Source of the DNA: Globisporangium splendens
Taxonomy: Eukaryota > Oomycota > Peronosporomycetes > Pythiales > Pythiaceae
Reading direction: 5' to 3'
NCBI GenBank assembly: GCA_006386115.1
Contig: VFIW01000166.1
Span: 1 to 64,000, forward strand
DNA length: 64,000 nucleotides
The notes below the pieces were generated by a model that ran no database searches, had not been told where the DNA came from, and saw nothing but the letters and a program-made list of their open reading frames with translations. This document shows positions 19,681-29,234 of the stretch, one piece after another. The position numbers were made by a program, and so were the translations under genes. The stretch's first letter is position 1. Each line of letters starts with the position of its first letter.

Positions 19681-22600
19681 CGAGGCCTCCTACTGGGCCC
19701 GGAAAAGAGGACTGTGGATGTTGTGGAAACACAGGACTCTGGCCCCAATGTGCATGATGCACATGCAGTTTCCACGAGGGAGAACAGTGTCAGTCAAACG
19801 TCAAGTTTGATCGTTCTCAAAGTTCAAGTAGACGGTATTGCAACGCCTCTGCGTGCTTTGGTTGACACTGGTGCGTCGAACAATTTTGTTCGAAATGAAG
19901 TGATCGTCAGGCATAAAGTACCAATGCCTGATGCGAATGAAGACAAGACGATGGTTATCCGGTTGGCCAACGGGTCAACTGTGAAGATGCCAAAGCGCGT
20001 GGTGCGCTTGGCAATCAAGTGTGAAGATTTACGAGGTGAAGACGAGTTCATTTTACTCGACCTCGATGACAAGTTTGATCTGATTCTGGGCATGCCATGG
20101 TTGAAGCGTTATCAACCTAGCATTGACTGGATGAAGATCTCCGTTGACAAGTCACGTGATGTTGACTTGTGCTGCACAACAACGGATGAAGTGGTGTGGG
20201 TTTACACATCTGTGGAAGAGATCCCGGATGGCCCTTGTGATATTGCGGTGTGCGATGGCCCCCCATGTTCACGAGCGGTACCCATCTTGAAGAAGACTGC
20301 TGGAGGTGGAGCAGTCAGGCGCCAACAAAAGACTGTCTCCTTTGCCATCGACCCTAAGAGTGAGGCGATGTGCGTGGAAGAAACGAATGGGAAAAGAGCC
20401 GAAGAGCCATCCCGAGAGAAGAAGACCAGCAAGAAGAGTGTCCCGTGTGCCCCTGATCAAGGTACATGTCAAGGTGACGAAGGAAGTGTCCAAGCACAAG
20501 ACATTTCAAGCGAGTTTGCGAATATCGCGGTCTACAATGAAGATGGTGACGTGGATGTGATCCGTCATGTGAAGATTGAAAATCCTCCAAGCTCTGTTGA
20601 AGAGTTGATTTCCTTGCCATGGATGAGCAAGAAGACGCTGAAGCGTAGCCTAGCGAAAGGCGAAATTTCGCAGGTCTGCATGATCGTCGATGTTGACGAT
20701 GCAGAAGACATCAACACAGTATCAGCAACGGAGGCTGAAGTGTTCGATGAGAAGACACGGAAGGAGAGGTTCGAGGAGCAGTCATGGGACGCTCTCAAGA
20801 AGAACCCCGTGTATGAACTTGTCAAGGAATATGAGGACATATTCCCAGACAAGGTGCCGGACGAACTGCCATTCGATAGAGGCGTTCGTCATGAGATTGA
20901 CATACTTCCTGGCACGAAGTATTGTATCACACGGCAGTGGCCGTTGCCAAGAGAACAAGTCGTTGCGATCGACGAGTTCTTTGCGCAACGTGCTGAGGCT
21001 GGGCATGTGCGAGAGAGCAAGTCTCCACATTGTAGCCCAACCTTCTGTGTGAAGAAGGCAACTGGTGGTTGGCGCATTGTTCACGCTTTCAACAAGCTGA
21101 ACGACGCTACCATTCCAGCCCAAACTCCGGTTCCACGCAAGGACATGATCCTTGATGGAATGGTCGGCAGCACTGTCTTCAGTGCTATCGATCTGAAAGA
21201 TGGGTTCTATCAGATTCGAATGCGCGAAGACGATGTACCACTAACTGCAGTGAGTACCCCGAGTGGTATGCTGTGGGAATGGTTAGTGATGCCACAGGGT
21301 TTGAAGAACGCTCCTGCGACTTTCAATAGGATGGTCACGAATCTACTTCGTCCATTGAGAGGGTTTGCACCGAGTTACTTTGACGATATATTCGTTCATA
21401 GTAAAACCATGGGTGAAAAGTCTGACGTTGATGTTCATCTCGATCATCTCCGTCAAGTCTTTCAGGTCATGCGAGAGAACAAGCTCTACGCTAACCTGAA
21501 GAAGTGCATATTCTTTGTACCAGAGATCCCCGTTCTCGGCTGCTTTGTGGGAAAGCATGGCGTTCGAGTTGATCCGGAGAAGGTCAAAGCTATTGACGAT
21601 TGGCCTGTGCCTCAGAATGTCAAACAGCTACGACAATGGTTGGGTCTGGCCAATTACTTGCACAAGTACACGCGCAATTATGCAGCGTTGGTGCAACCCC
21701 TCACACAGCTCCTGAAGAAGGACATTGAGTGGGAGTGGTCCAGTGACCACCAAGCAGCGTTTGCCGAAGTCAAGAGGAGTCTGCGAGAAGCTCCCGTGCT
21801 GGCAATTGCAAACCACGACAAGCCTTTTCATGTGGTTTGCGATGCGAGCGACTATGCCATCGGTTGTGCCTTGATGCAACACGATGATGAGGGTCATGAG
21901 CGAGTTGTGTCGTATCAGTCACGACAACTCCGACCCGCAGAACGGAACTACCCAGTTCATGACAAAGAACTTCTGGCGATGAAATATTCTTTGGTCAAGT
22001 TCCGTGTGTATCTGCTTGGCGAGGAGCGCTTCGCTATCTACACTGATCACGCATCTCTGTGTACAGCAGTGAAGACTCCTCACTTGTCGCAAAGAATGGC
22101 GAGATGGTTCTCCTTCTTTGCAGAGTACAACTTTGTTGTACACTACAAGCCAGGCAAGACGAACATCTTAGCCGATGCGCTGTCAAGACGTCCGGACTAT
22201 GATCCGAAGACCAAGAGTGAAGACACGGACGGAGCGTGTCGACTCTGCGAAGATGTTCAAGCGATCGCAGTGCAAGCAACGACGACAGTGCGAGAAGAGA
22301 TCGTCGAAGGGTACAAGTCTGACGAAACATGTCAGGACTTGTTGAAGTATTTCAAGGACCCTTCGGACAAAGCACTGCAAGGTCTTCCGTCACGCACAAG
22401 ATCGCGAGTTCACCGCTTCCGAGTACACAATGGGTTGTTGTACTATGCGGTTGAACAAGGGGATACAGCAAGGGTTGTTGTTCCCAACGACGAAGGTCTG
22501 CGTCATCGACTCTTGTATGAGTATCATGACAGTCCTTCGGGTGGCCATCTCGGACGTGAGAAAACGTTTCTCAGTCTTTCCCGGGATTACTATTGGCCAC

Positions 22601-24420
22601 ACATGTACAAGTGGGTTCGCAAGTATGTGAGGACTTGCGAGATCTGCCAACGAGTGAAACCTTCTGGTTCCACTCAGGCACCACTTCGTTCATTGGCTGT
22701 CCCTCAGGACAGTTGGAAGTCTGTGAGTATGGATTTCATATTCGGACTTCCTCGAGACAAACACGGACGCAATGGCATCCTTGTGTTTGTGGACCGATTC
22801 AGCAAGATGGTCCATCTTGCGCCGGTTTCGGACAAGATCTCAGCCGAAATGGCGGCCAAGGTCTTTGTAGACGTCGTATTCCGTCTGCATGGCCTGCCCG
22901 TTGAGATCGTGTCTGACCGTGACACTCGGTTTACGTCCAAGTTTTGGCGTGCACTGTTCGGACTTCTGGACACCAAGTTGTCCATGTCAACAGCGGCACA
23001 TCCTGAAACGGACGGTCAAACTGAACGAGTGAATCGTGTCCTGGAAGACGTGTTGCGCAGTTATGCGACGTCTTTCGGAGAGTGGAGTGAGTTTCTCCCT
23101 CTCGCAGAGTTTGCGTTGAACAACTCCACGCATGTCTCGACAGGTCACTCTCCATTTTATGTGAACTATGGCATTCATCCCCGAGTGCCTGCTTCCATAA
23201 TGGGTGAGGTCTCTACCTTAAGTGGGGGAGGGACTCCGGCTCATGGTAACAAGCCGAAGTCATCTTACGACCTGAATGCTGCTTCCGAGTTGAAAGCCAA
23301 TTTTGACTCGATGAAACCTCTAGACGACCCAACAAGTCGTGAAGAGCAGCAAGTCGATGACTTTGTTGTGAGGAGACAAGCCGTTGTGAGGTTTGTTCGA
23401 GACGCAATCACGAAGGCTCAGGATCTGCAAAAGGAACAAGCAGACAAGAGCGGAAGGAAGAACAAGCAAGTATATAAGATCAATGATCTTGTATTGCTTA
23501 GTGCGGCAAATCTGCCTGAACATGGAGTGTCCAACCTGGGAAGCTCGAAGCTTCTGCCAAGGTTCATTGGACCGTTCAAGGTAGTGAAATGCAATGGTGA
23601 TGCCTACACGCTAGACATACCTACACGCATGCGTCTACACCCTACATTTTATGTGGGTAGACTAAAGCCTTACCTTCCAAGCGGATCAGCGGATCCTATG
23701 AGATCTTCCGCAAACGATCAAGCTGATCTTGAAGCTTCTCCACTTGATTGCGAAGAGCAAACAGCTCGTCGCTCTGGAGATTCTTCTCGGCGTAAAGGCG
23801 CTGAAGCACATCGAAGGACTCCTCCTTCACAGCTTCCAGCACGAGAAGGCGCGAGTTATACTCCTTGCGGAGTACCTCAAGAGCCGTCCCTGCCTCTTCC
23901 ACAGAGCGCAGTAGACGTTCGTGATGCATTTCACGAGCCTTCTCAGCCTTTTGGAGTCGCTCAAGTTCGCCCTGGACTTGCTCGAACCGTTGCTCGAAAC
24001 GGGACTCCAAAGCCAGGTACTGAGCGGGACCAAAGGTCAGCGAGTCGATCCGCGACTCCTGCTCCTTCACTTGGTCCTCGAGGCTCTCGCACCGATCCGA
24101 AAGGATCGCATCGCGAACTTCCAGTGTCTCAATCTGAGCGCGGTGAGCACTCTTCCACTTCCAGAGTCGCTCAATCGTTTTCGCGTTCAGCCCCACCCCC
24201 ATTGATAGACTCTCAGGGAGATCATCGCTGGGTGGTTGAGTCGATTGTTGATCACGAAGATCGACCGACTCATCGTCGAGGAAAGAAGCAGTTGAACCAT
24301 CAACGCTTCTACAGAGTTCGGTGGCGTGGATATCCACCGAGCTCGGACACGTGGGAACCACGCCAGACGATGGAGTCTGATGTTCCCGACGTGGTCCGCA
24401 GCTACGAGAACCACTTGTAG
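19678..24420 (+). CDS. pol: Pol polyprotein of element 3 (protease to chromodomain), full length
   Basis: Open for 1580 residues in the frame of the gag C-terminus. Approximate positions from the codon after UAG: retropepsin DTGAS at 63; reverse transcriptase with FDD active site at 567-570; RNase H with first catalytic Asp at 722; integrase HHCC finger 943-990; catalytic D, D, E near 1019, 1080 and 1110; then a linker of about 400 residues including a basic KNKQVYKINDLVLL block; and a chromodomain from about 1520 to the end. The protein copies the RNA and inserts the DNA. All catalytic motifs are intact, so it could be active if supplied with Gag. It has no ATG of its own before protease, which supports readthrough. 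Its 3' part overlaps the antisense gene. Confidence 0.93.
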   Translation, partial: GRGLLLGPEKRTVDVVETQDSGPNVHDAHAVSTRENSVSQTSSLIVLKVQVDGIATPLRALVDTGASNNFVRNEVIVRHKVPMPDANEDKTMVIRLANGSTVKMPKRVVRLAIKCEDLRGEDEFILLDLDDKFDLILGMPWLKRYQPSIDWMKISVDKSRDVDLCCTTTDEVVWVYTSVEEIPDGPCDIAVCDGPPCSRAVPILKKTAGGGAVRRQQKTVSFAIDPKSEAMCVEETNGKRAEEPSREKKTSKKSVPCAPDQGTCQGDEGSVQAQDISSEFANIAVYNEDGDVDVIRHVKIENPPSSVEELISLPWMSKKTLKRSLAKGEISQVCMIVDVDDAEDINTVSATEAEVFDEKTRKERFEEQSWDALKKNPVYELVKEYEDIFPDKVPDELPFDRGVRHEIDILPGTKYCITRQWPLPREQVVAIDEFFAQRAEAGHVRESKSPHCSPTFCVKKATGGWRIVHAFNKLNDATIPAQTPVPRKDMILDGMVGSTVFSAIDLKDGFYQIRMREDDVPLTAVSTPSGMLWEWLVMPQGLKNAPATFNRMVTNLLRPLRGFAPSYFDDIFVHSKTMGEKSDVDVHLDHLRQVFQVMRENKLYANLKKCIFFVPEIPVLGCFVGKHGVRVDPEKVKAIDDWPVPQNVKQLRQWLGLANYLHKYTRNYAALVQPLTQLLKKDIEWEWSSDHQAAFAEVKRSLREAPVLAIANHDKPFHVVCDASDYAIGCALMQHDDEGHERVVSYQSRQLRPAERNYPVHDKELLAMKYSLVKFRVYLLGEERFAIYTDHASLCTAVKTPHLSQRMARWFSFFAEYNFVVHYKPGKTNILADALSRRPDYDPKTKSEDTDGACRLCEDVQAIAVQATTTVREEIVEGYKSDETCQDLLKYFKDPSDKALQGLPSRTRSRVHRFRVHNGLLYYAVEQGDTARVVVPNDEGLRHRLLYEYHDSPSGGHLGREKTFLSLSRDYYWPHMYKWVRKYVRTCEICQRVKPSGSTQAPLRSLAVPQDSWKSVSMDFIFGLPRDKHGRNGILVFVDRFSKMVHLAPVSDKISAEMAAKVFVDVVFRLHGLPVEIVSDRDTRFTSKFWRALFGLLDTKLSMSTAAHPETDGQTERVNRVLEDVLRSYATSFGEWSEFLPLAEFALNNSTHVSTGHSPFYVNYGIHPRVPASIMGEVSTLSGGGTPAHGNKPKSSYDLNAASELKANFDSMKPLDDPTSREEQQVDDFVVRRQAVVRFVRDAITKAQDLQKEQADKSGRKNKQVYKINDLVLLSAANLPEHGVSNLGSSKLLPRFIGPFKVVKCNGDAYTLDIPTRMRLHPTFYVGRLKPYLPSGSADPMRSSANDQADLEASPLDCEEQTARRSGDSSRRKGAEAHRRTPPSQLPAREGASYTPCGVPQEPSLPLPQSAVDVRDAFHEPSQPFGVAQVRPGLARTVARNGTPKPGTERDQRSASRSATPAPSLGPRGSRTDPKGSHRELPVSQSERGEHSSTSRVAQSFSRSAPPPLIDSQGDHRWVVESIVDHEDRPTHRRGKKQLNHQRFYRVRWRGYPPSSDTWEPRQTMESDVPDVVRSYENHL

Positions 24421-24763
24421 CGTCGCCAGGAGCGACACTACGACGACCAGAGCTGGGATTCGCTCTGTCGTCAGCAGGAGTTCTTCTTTCGGCACGAGCA
24501 TTGCCACGACGAAGAAGACGCTCCATCTTGTTCTCGTTCTCAAGACGAACGAATGTTCGCCATGAGTCTCTCTGGGCTGCAGTGTGCTGGTTCGGATCAT
24601 CGCGATCGTCGATCCGACGCCAACTGAAGAACCGCTCCTTGTAGAACTCGAGATCCCCCTTCTTCTTCAGAATGGGAGATATGTCGAAGAGTTCTGGAGC
24701 TGTCTGCTGTCGCTTGGACAACGGACGTTCTTCACGGTTTACTTGGTCACTTGGTCGCTTCAT
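23696..24763 (-). CDS. Antisense gene of element 3: basic, coiled-coil protein of unknown function
   Basis: ATG at 24763, TAG at 23696-23698, 355 residues. It starts MKRPSDQVNREERP and aligns along its whole length with the 349-residue product of element 2. The non-overlapping N-terminal part is 18 bp longer than in element 2, a multiple of three. In the C-terminal coiled coil (133 residues, no gaps) I count about 95 identities with element 2, and many changes are conservative (K/R, D/E, I/V). The same DNA read as Pol gives about 75 identities of about 132, with many radical changes. Constraint therefore appears stronger on this strand. The start is 76 bp from LTR E. Function is unknown. Confidence 0.65.
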   Translation of the reverse strand: MKRPSDQVNREERPLSKRQQTAPELFDISPILKKKGDLEFYKERFFSWRRIDDRDDPNQHTAAQRDSWRTFVRLENENKMERLLRRGNARAERRTPADDRANPSSGRRSVAPGDATSGSRSCGPRREHQTPSSGVVPTCPSSVDIHATELCRSVDGSTASFLDDESVDLRDQQSTQPPSDDLPESLSMGVGLNAKTIERLWKWKSAHRAQIETLEVRDAILSDRCESLEDQVKEQESRIDSLTFGPAQYLALESRFEQRFEQVQGELERLQKAEKAREMHHERLLRSVEEAGTALEVLRKEYNSRLLVLEAVKEESFDVLQRLYAEKNLQSDELFALRNQVEKLQDQLDRLRKIS

Positions 24764-24826
24764 GGCCGATTGGAAAGTGAACTGCTCCGAAAGGTCTGCA
24801 AAAGTACGCAAGGTACTTGCGACTTT

Positions 24827-24839
24827 AAGGAGGGGATGA
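24827..24839 (+). other. Polypurine tract of element 3
   Basis: AAGGAGGGGATGA immediately before LTR E. Confidence 0.8.
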
Positions 24840-25489
24840 TGTAATGGGCTATACCTAGCCATTACATGAAGGTGGATCTGTTCTCAGATCTAGTGTGCCA
24901 CACACCACCTTCAGTGTGCATTGTGGAGAGACAAATAACAAAGGGATTACAGTACGACAGTCCCCACATGCACATGTGACGTCATACCATGACGTCACGA
25001 GCGCTCTCTGTGCTGATCAGTGCAGAATGTTGTTCACATGTACTAATCAGTACAGAGTGATGACATCCATGTACTAATCAGGTACTGAGTGATGGTTCCT
25101 ACTTGGGAAACTGCACTGGTGATGAGACCGACGTGTGTCTGCCACCTGAAGTGAGTGGCGCGAGCCAGTCACTTTGCAGGGAATTTTCCACGGGACTTCA
25201 AGTTCAAGTTTCTCGAAGATCTCATAGGCTCAACCTCAGTGTACCCAATTTTTTATATATCATATTAATAGGTTTTATTGTGTATGTTTAGGTTTTAGTT
25301 ATAAAAGCTGTAGGATCCCTTGGGGTTCATTTGTAAGTAGCGACAGGAACCATAAGCATTTCAATTCAGTTGCAATTTTACCACCAAGCCCTCAAGTCGT
25401 CTTCTCTCCCTCCAAGTCGGGAGATCACTTCCTCTGGCACAAGCGTGTGTGCCGTGTTTGGGGACTGTTGTGAACAGCGCCCCATTACA
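24840..25489 (+). repeat. LTR E, 3' LTR of element 3
   Basis: 650 bp, TGTAATGGG to CCCATTACA, closely similar to LTR B. Its left tip (CTATACCTAGCCATTACATG) differs from LTR D, the other LTR of the same element. Confidence 0.93.
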
Positions 25490-25695
25490 CACGCCGAATC
25501 TCAATGATTGCGAGCGACCAACACTCAACTCAGACACAGATTGCTCTGACGCCAGACGATGACGTCACCTGTGCATGTGGGGATCACTTTTATGTGTTTC
25601 ACCCAATATCTTCGCACCCACAATGCACTTCAACAAGGTGGTGTGTGACGCACACAAGAGCCACCTTGCATGCAATGGCAGCCTTAGCCCATTAC
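25490..25695 (-). repeat. Antisense LTR fragment next to element 3
   Basis: Minus-strand match to the first about 206 bp of LTR C. It begins at the same base of that LTR as the fragment at 5171-5375, but the sequence beyond it is different. Confidence 0.88.
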
Positions 25696-27045
25696 TCAGT
25701 GTCCCCTCTAAAAGCAGACACAAGCGTCTGTCTCTACAAAAACGACTCGTGTTGAGGAGCAAGGTAACGGGATTGCCCGTTACACGGCGTACACGTGCGT
25801 TGAGGAAGCGCAAGTGAGAGGAACGACACAGCGGTAACGCTGCGTCCAAAAAGAAGGAAGGGAGCTTTGCGCGGTAACGTGCAAAATGAGAAGTGAATTA
25901 AAATCTCAAGGTTTGACATGCAAATCTGATGGGTTGTTCCTACGGTGTCTCCGATTGGTAGATAGTCGACTGTCATCCAATGAGATTAAACTTTAATGGA
26001 ATGTTCTTATTGGCTAAAAATGGAACTGGCTACAAACAGTGTTCATGGGTTAACGGGTGGGTTTGGAGAGAGTGGAAGAACCCGTGTGGGTATGACCCAC
26101 ACTCTCTGTACCCAAGAACTCATGCAATGGAAACCCCCATTGCAAGCATATCATATGTGCATTCTTCATTATTTTAATTGGACCATTCTAACCAATTTTC
26201 GGTTTTCAGAGTTAACTATTGGCTGAAACTCTGCAAAATAGTGATTGTCCCCACAGCACTGACTGGGACCTGATGTTTCGGGTCAATGGGAGGAATCTGG
26301 TGGATAAATACCGAAAGATGTCCTCTGCAGAAAAAGTGCAGTCACAACGCACACGACAAGAAACGCGACTGTCATGATCGCGAACTCGATTGCAGTCGCG
26401 ACCATCGTGAGTGTGTTGAGAGTGATCATTTGGTGGCAAGAGAGAGAGAGAGAGACGACAAGATTTCAGTGTCTGATAGCAGGACTCTGCGAGTGCAAGC
26501 ACATCAGCTCCATCCGATCTTTGTGAGTGAAGTTCTCGTGAATTTTTGGGTGCCGCCATCTGGCAGTAACGCCAGTGATCCAAATATGTACACCCGTCTG
26601 TATTCAACACTTTCCTCTTGAAAATGAGTATACGGTTGTAAATGGACTGATATGCAGTTTTATTTTCAATACACAGCTGGTTTAGATTTGTACCTGTTAG
26701 CAGAGGTTGAAACCTGCTGGAGTCCAACTTGCGGCACTGTTCGCACTTCTGAACAGCTCAATTGACTGACACTTTCCAAAGCGCGCACAAGTGCGACAAT
26801 GGCGCGAAGCCACCATGTATGAGAGAGAGAGAGAGAGAGAGAGAGTCTACGGCGATGCATCTGTTCTCTGGGATTCTACAGAGCAAGGCGAAAGGCGCCA
26901 GTGGTCGTCACCTCTCATCTCCTTGCTCACGACCTGGGTTGACATTTTGCGATTTGTTCCAGCCACCCCACCAAGCAAACTCCAGTTTATTTCGCATCCA
27001 ACAGCTACTACTGCTCGTTCTCCCAGCCAAACTCCAAGGCACGGC
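25696..27045. other. Gap with a possible old LTR-type remnant (about 25750-26720)
   Basis: No convincing gene. A TGTTGAGG start at 25750 is followed by a perfect GTAACGGG/CCCGTTAC hairpin at 25764-25783. Near 26690, TGTTAGCAGAGGTTGAAACC resembles a degenerate initiator-tRNA primer site. Together they could mark one LTR of another retrotransposon and its start of internal sequence, but no second copy is present here to confirm it. Confidence 0.25.
26821..26845 (+). repeat. (GA)n microsatellite
   Basis: About 12 GA units. It lies in an open frame continuous with the following gene from an upstream ATG at 26815, but the lack of a plausible leader makes this start unlikely. Confidence 0.9.
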
Positions 27046-28017
27046 ATGTCTTCGCTGCTTCAGCGCTTCCTGTTGCTCTTGCAATCGACAGTCGCTCTCC
27101 ACGGCTTTCTGGCGACGTCGGCGCTTGCAGCTGGAGACGAACATCCAGACACAGCAAGTGACTCAACAACGTCGGCTTCATCCATTTTCAGCTCGGTAAA
27201 TGGCGTCAATGTTGGCGGCTCGCTGTTGGCTATTACAGCGATACTTGGTGGCGTCGCCGTGTGTGTCGCTGGCGTCAGGCTCTTCCGCATCACGCTCTTT
27301 GCGATCGGCTTCGTCGCGTGCGGCACGTTGCTCGCGATCTGCATCGAGTCGACCTTCGACAGCAAGTCCTGGGTGCTCACAGCATCGTGGATCGCGTTCC
27401 TGGTTGGTGGTGTTCTCGGCGGCTGCATCGTGACGTCAGTCTACTCTGTCGGAGTCTTCTTCACGGGCGTCACAGCTGGAATCGTGCTCGCGGCTCTGAT
27501 CAACACGTCGTTTGGGTACCGACTGTACCCGAGCCACCCCACGGTTGTGCTGATCGTCTTGGCAGTGGTGCTTGGACTTGCAGGTGGAGTCCTCGCGATC
27601 CGTCTCGAGACGCCCGTGGTGATCGTCGCGACGAGCATTGTCGGAGCCACCGTGCTCGTCTGGGGTGTGGGCTACTTCGCCGGCCACTTCCCAACCGCGA
27701 GTGACTTGACGCAGTATCGGCAGTCTTCGGGTAATGACTGGGTGTATTCGATCCCGAGCGCGTGGTGGGTCTACTTGGCTGGCACGATCCTGATCGCGTG
27801 TGCCGGCATCGTGTCGCAGTCCAAGCTCACTAGCAAGTATGTGGCTGCGACTTCAGGTTGCAACGAGGGTGAAGATGGCGAAGTCGCTTCGAACAGAGCC
27901 GCACCACGCAGACACGTCGTGATGTTTGTGCGTCGAGACCATCAACTGTATGACGTCGATGTCGGCACGCCCAAGACCAGCGATTCCAGGTCGGAGTACG
28001 CTATCACGCATGTGTAA
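27046..28017 (+). CDS. TMEM198-like multi-pass membrane protein (DUF4203 type)
   Basis: Single exon of 323 residues from ATG 27046. The start was chosen because it gives a typical signal peptide (LLQRFLLLLQ to ALAAG, about residues 4-29); a longer in-frame start at 26815 would bury it. After a short Ser/Thr-rich lumenal part there are about seven hydrophobic segments between residues 60 and 265, with small-residue motifs such as GGVLGG and a central VLAVVLGLAGG. The hydrophilic tail (about 275-323) is probably cytosolic. This pattern fits the TM198-like/DUF4203 family, in which animal TMEM198 is linked to Wnt signalling; the role in oomycetes is unknown. Confidence 0.8.
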   Translation: MSSLLQRFLLLLQSTVALHGFLATSALAAGDEHPDTASDSTTSASSIFSSVNGVNVGGSLLAITAILGGVAVCVAGVRLFRITLFAIGFVACGTLLAICIESTFDSKSWVLTASWIAFLVGGVLGGCIVTSVYSVGVFFTGVTAGIVLAALINTSFGYRLYPSHPTVVLIVLAVVLGLAGGVLAIRLETPVVIVATSIVGATVLVWGVGYFAGHFPTASDLTQYRQSSGNDWVYSIPSAWWVYLAGTILIACAGIVSQSKLTSKYVAATSGCNEGEDGEVASNRAAPRRHVVMFVRRDHQLYDVDVGTPKTSDSRSEYAITHV

Positions 28018-28210
28018 AGCAAACGTGTTGTGTCTTATGTAATTGAGCACAGGAGCTCCAATGTTGATAATTATAGATGTGTCATTCTGTCGATAGCCAT
28101 TTCTTCAGCCCACCCTGGTCGTCAAAGCTGGTGGCAGTGATCTCTCTATCAAGTTCTCGTGCTCCAAGATGTCTGTCAGCGCGTAGTCCGTTGAAGCAGA
28201 TGCAAGAGCG

Positions 28211-28750
28211 ATGCGTGGAGACGAACTCGCGGACTTCAATGGAAGCGACGGTGGCGACGGTGCTGACACCGCAGCGTCTTCATCGGCTTCCTTGAAGCGC
28301 GCGCCGAGCGAGACGCACACGTACGAGTTGTGTCTCGTTGGGAACCTGCGTGACTTTGGGTATGCCCACCCAGGTGCGCACGCCGTGCATGGGATCCCTG
28401 TCCACGTGGACGCTGCTATTGTCCAAGTGAGCTGCGGTGTCGATTGGCTGTGCTTCTTGACTGCAAACGGCAAAGCGTCCTCGTGTGGAGTCAATGCTAC
28501 GGCCAATTGGGTCAGGGCCACCTGGAAACCGGTCGGATCAACCCGGAAAAGAAAAACGCCGTCTATGCGCTTGGAATGGGTTCCGAGCGATTCCGCGGCG
28601 ATCATGGTCGCACAGTGATTCCGTCTGCTAATTCTCGAGGATCTTTGCTGCACAATGGCAGTAAACCGTTGCAAAGGCCCAGTCCACGGTTGCCTTTGAC
28701 TCCTGCAAACTGCGAGAACTTGACATTGGATCGCGAGCCAGCACGCTAAG
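28211..28750 (+). pseudogene. RCC1-like repeat fragment with a frameshift
   Basis: From ATG 28211 the frame encodes an acidic/Ser start, then a beta-rich stretch ending in the RCC1-type phrase VSCGVDWLCFLTANGK. The expected continuation VLVWSQCYGQLGQGH is present in another frame starting about 28480, so one base is missing or gained around 28478-28484. The second frame ends at 28749 after about 90 more residues without further clear repeats. RCC1 repeats form beta-propellers; only one or two blades remain here. A sequencing error is possible, but the lack of more repeats favours a relic. Confidence 0.5.
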
Positions 28751-29234
28751 ATGAGCTCCCCATGAGACCGAAGAGTGCGTTTGGACGAACGCTGCACGAA
28801 TCGTTTTCAAGCCGAAAGCTCACAGTCCTGGGGCAAGGTTCGGCTGTTCAACTCCGATTGTCGAGTAGCCTCGCGGAGCAGCAAGCGACGGCACCTTTCG
28901 AGTCCTCTGAAAAGTCTCGCTTTGTTCCCGAAAAGCGTGTGGAGGGATCGTCCACGCCCTGGTACGCTGATAACTGTAGCCTGGTGTATCCACGCTCTCC
29001 CCAGATCTCGATGCTTGGAGGTGAGGAGTTTTCTCGAGTGATTGCGAGGCGACGCGCGCACGCAAGAGGCTCAATGCCTGGTCCTGGATCGCACAATCGT
29101 CATGGTGGCTGAGCGAACAACACTTCAGCCATGCGGACATCAGCGACTGGATTCCAAAGAGCTCTTGTGTGTCACCCACCATGAAATAGCTTCAACAAAG
29201 CTCAAACAGCAAACAGATCACACGCAAAAGTACC
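28751..29234. other. Short gap, no recognised gene
   Basis: Contains a frame of 116 codons (28762-29112, plus) without any recognisable feature. It may be further decayed sequence of the RCC1-like relic or the 3' region of the acyltransferase gene. Confidence 0.5.

Larger units (their letters stand above)
17868..25489 (+). mobile_element. Element 3: nearly complete Ty3/gypsy chromovirus
   Basis: LTR D, PBS, gag with a one-base deletion, UAG, full-length pol, antisense gene, polypurine tract, LTR E. The internal part is 6327 bp. Only the gag frameshift is an obvious defect. No target duplication is visible at the two ends because the left LTR is shared with element 2. Confidence 0.93.

Noticed and set aside
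26815..27045. Upstream in-frame ATG for the TMEM198-like protein
   Set aside because: It would translate a GA microsatellite into Glu-Arg repeats and place the signal peptide internally.
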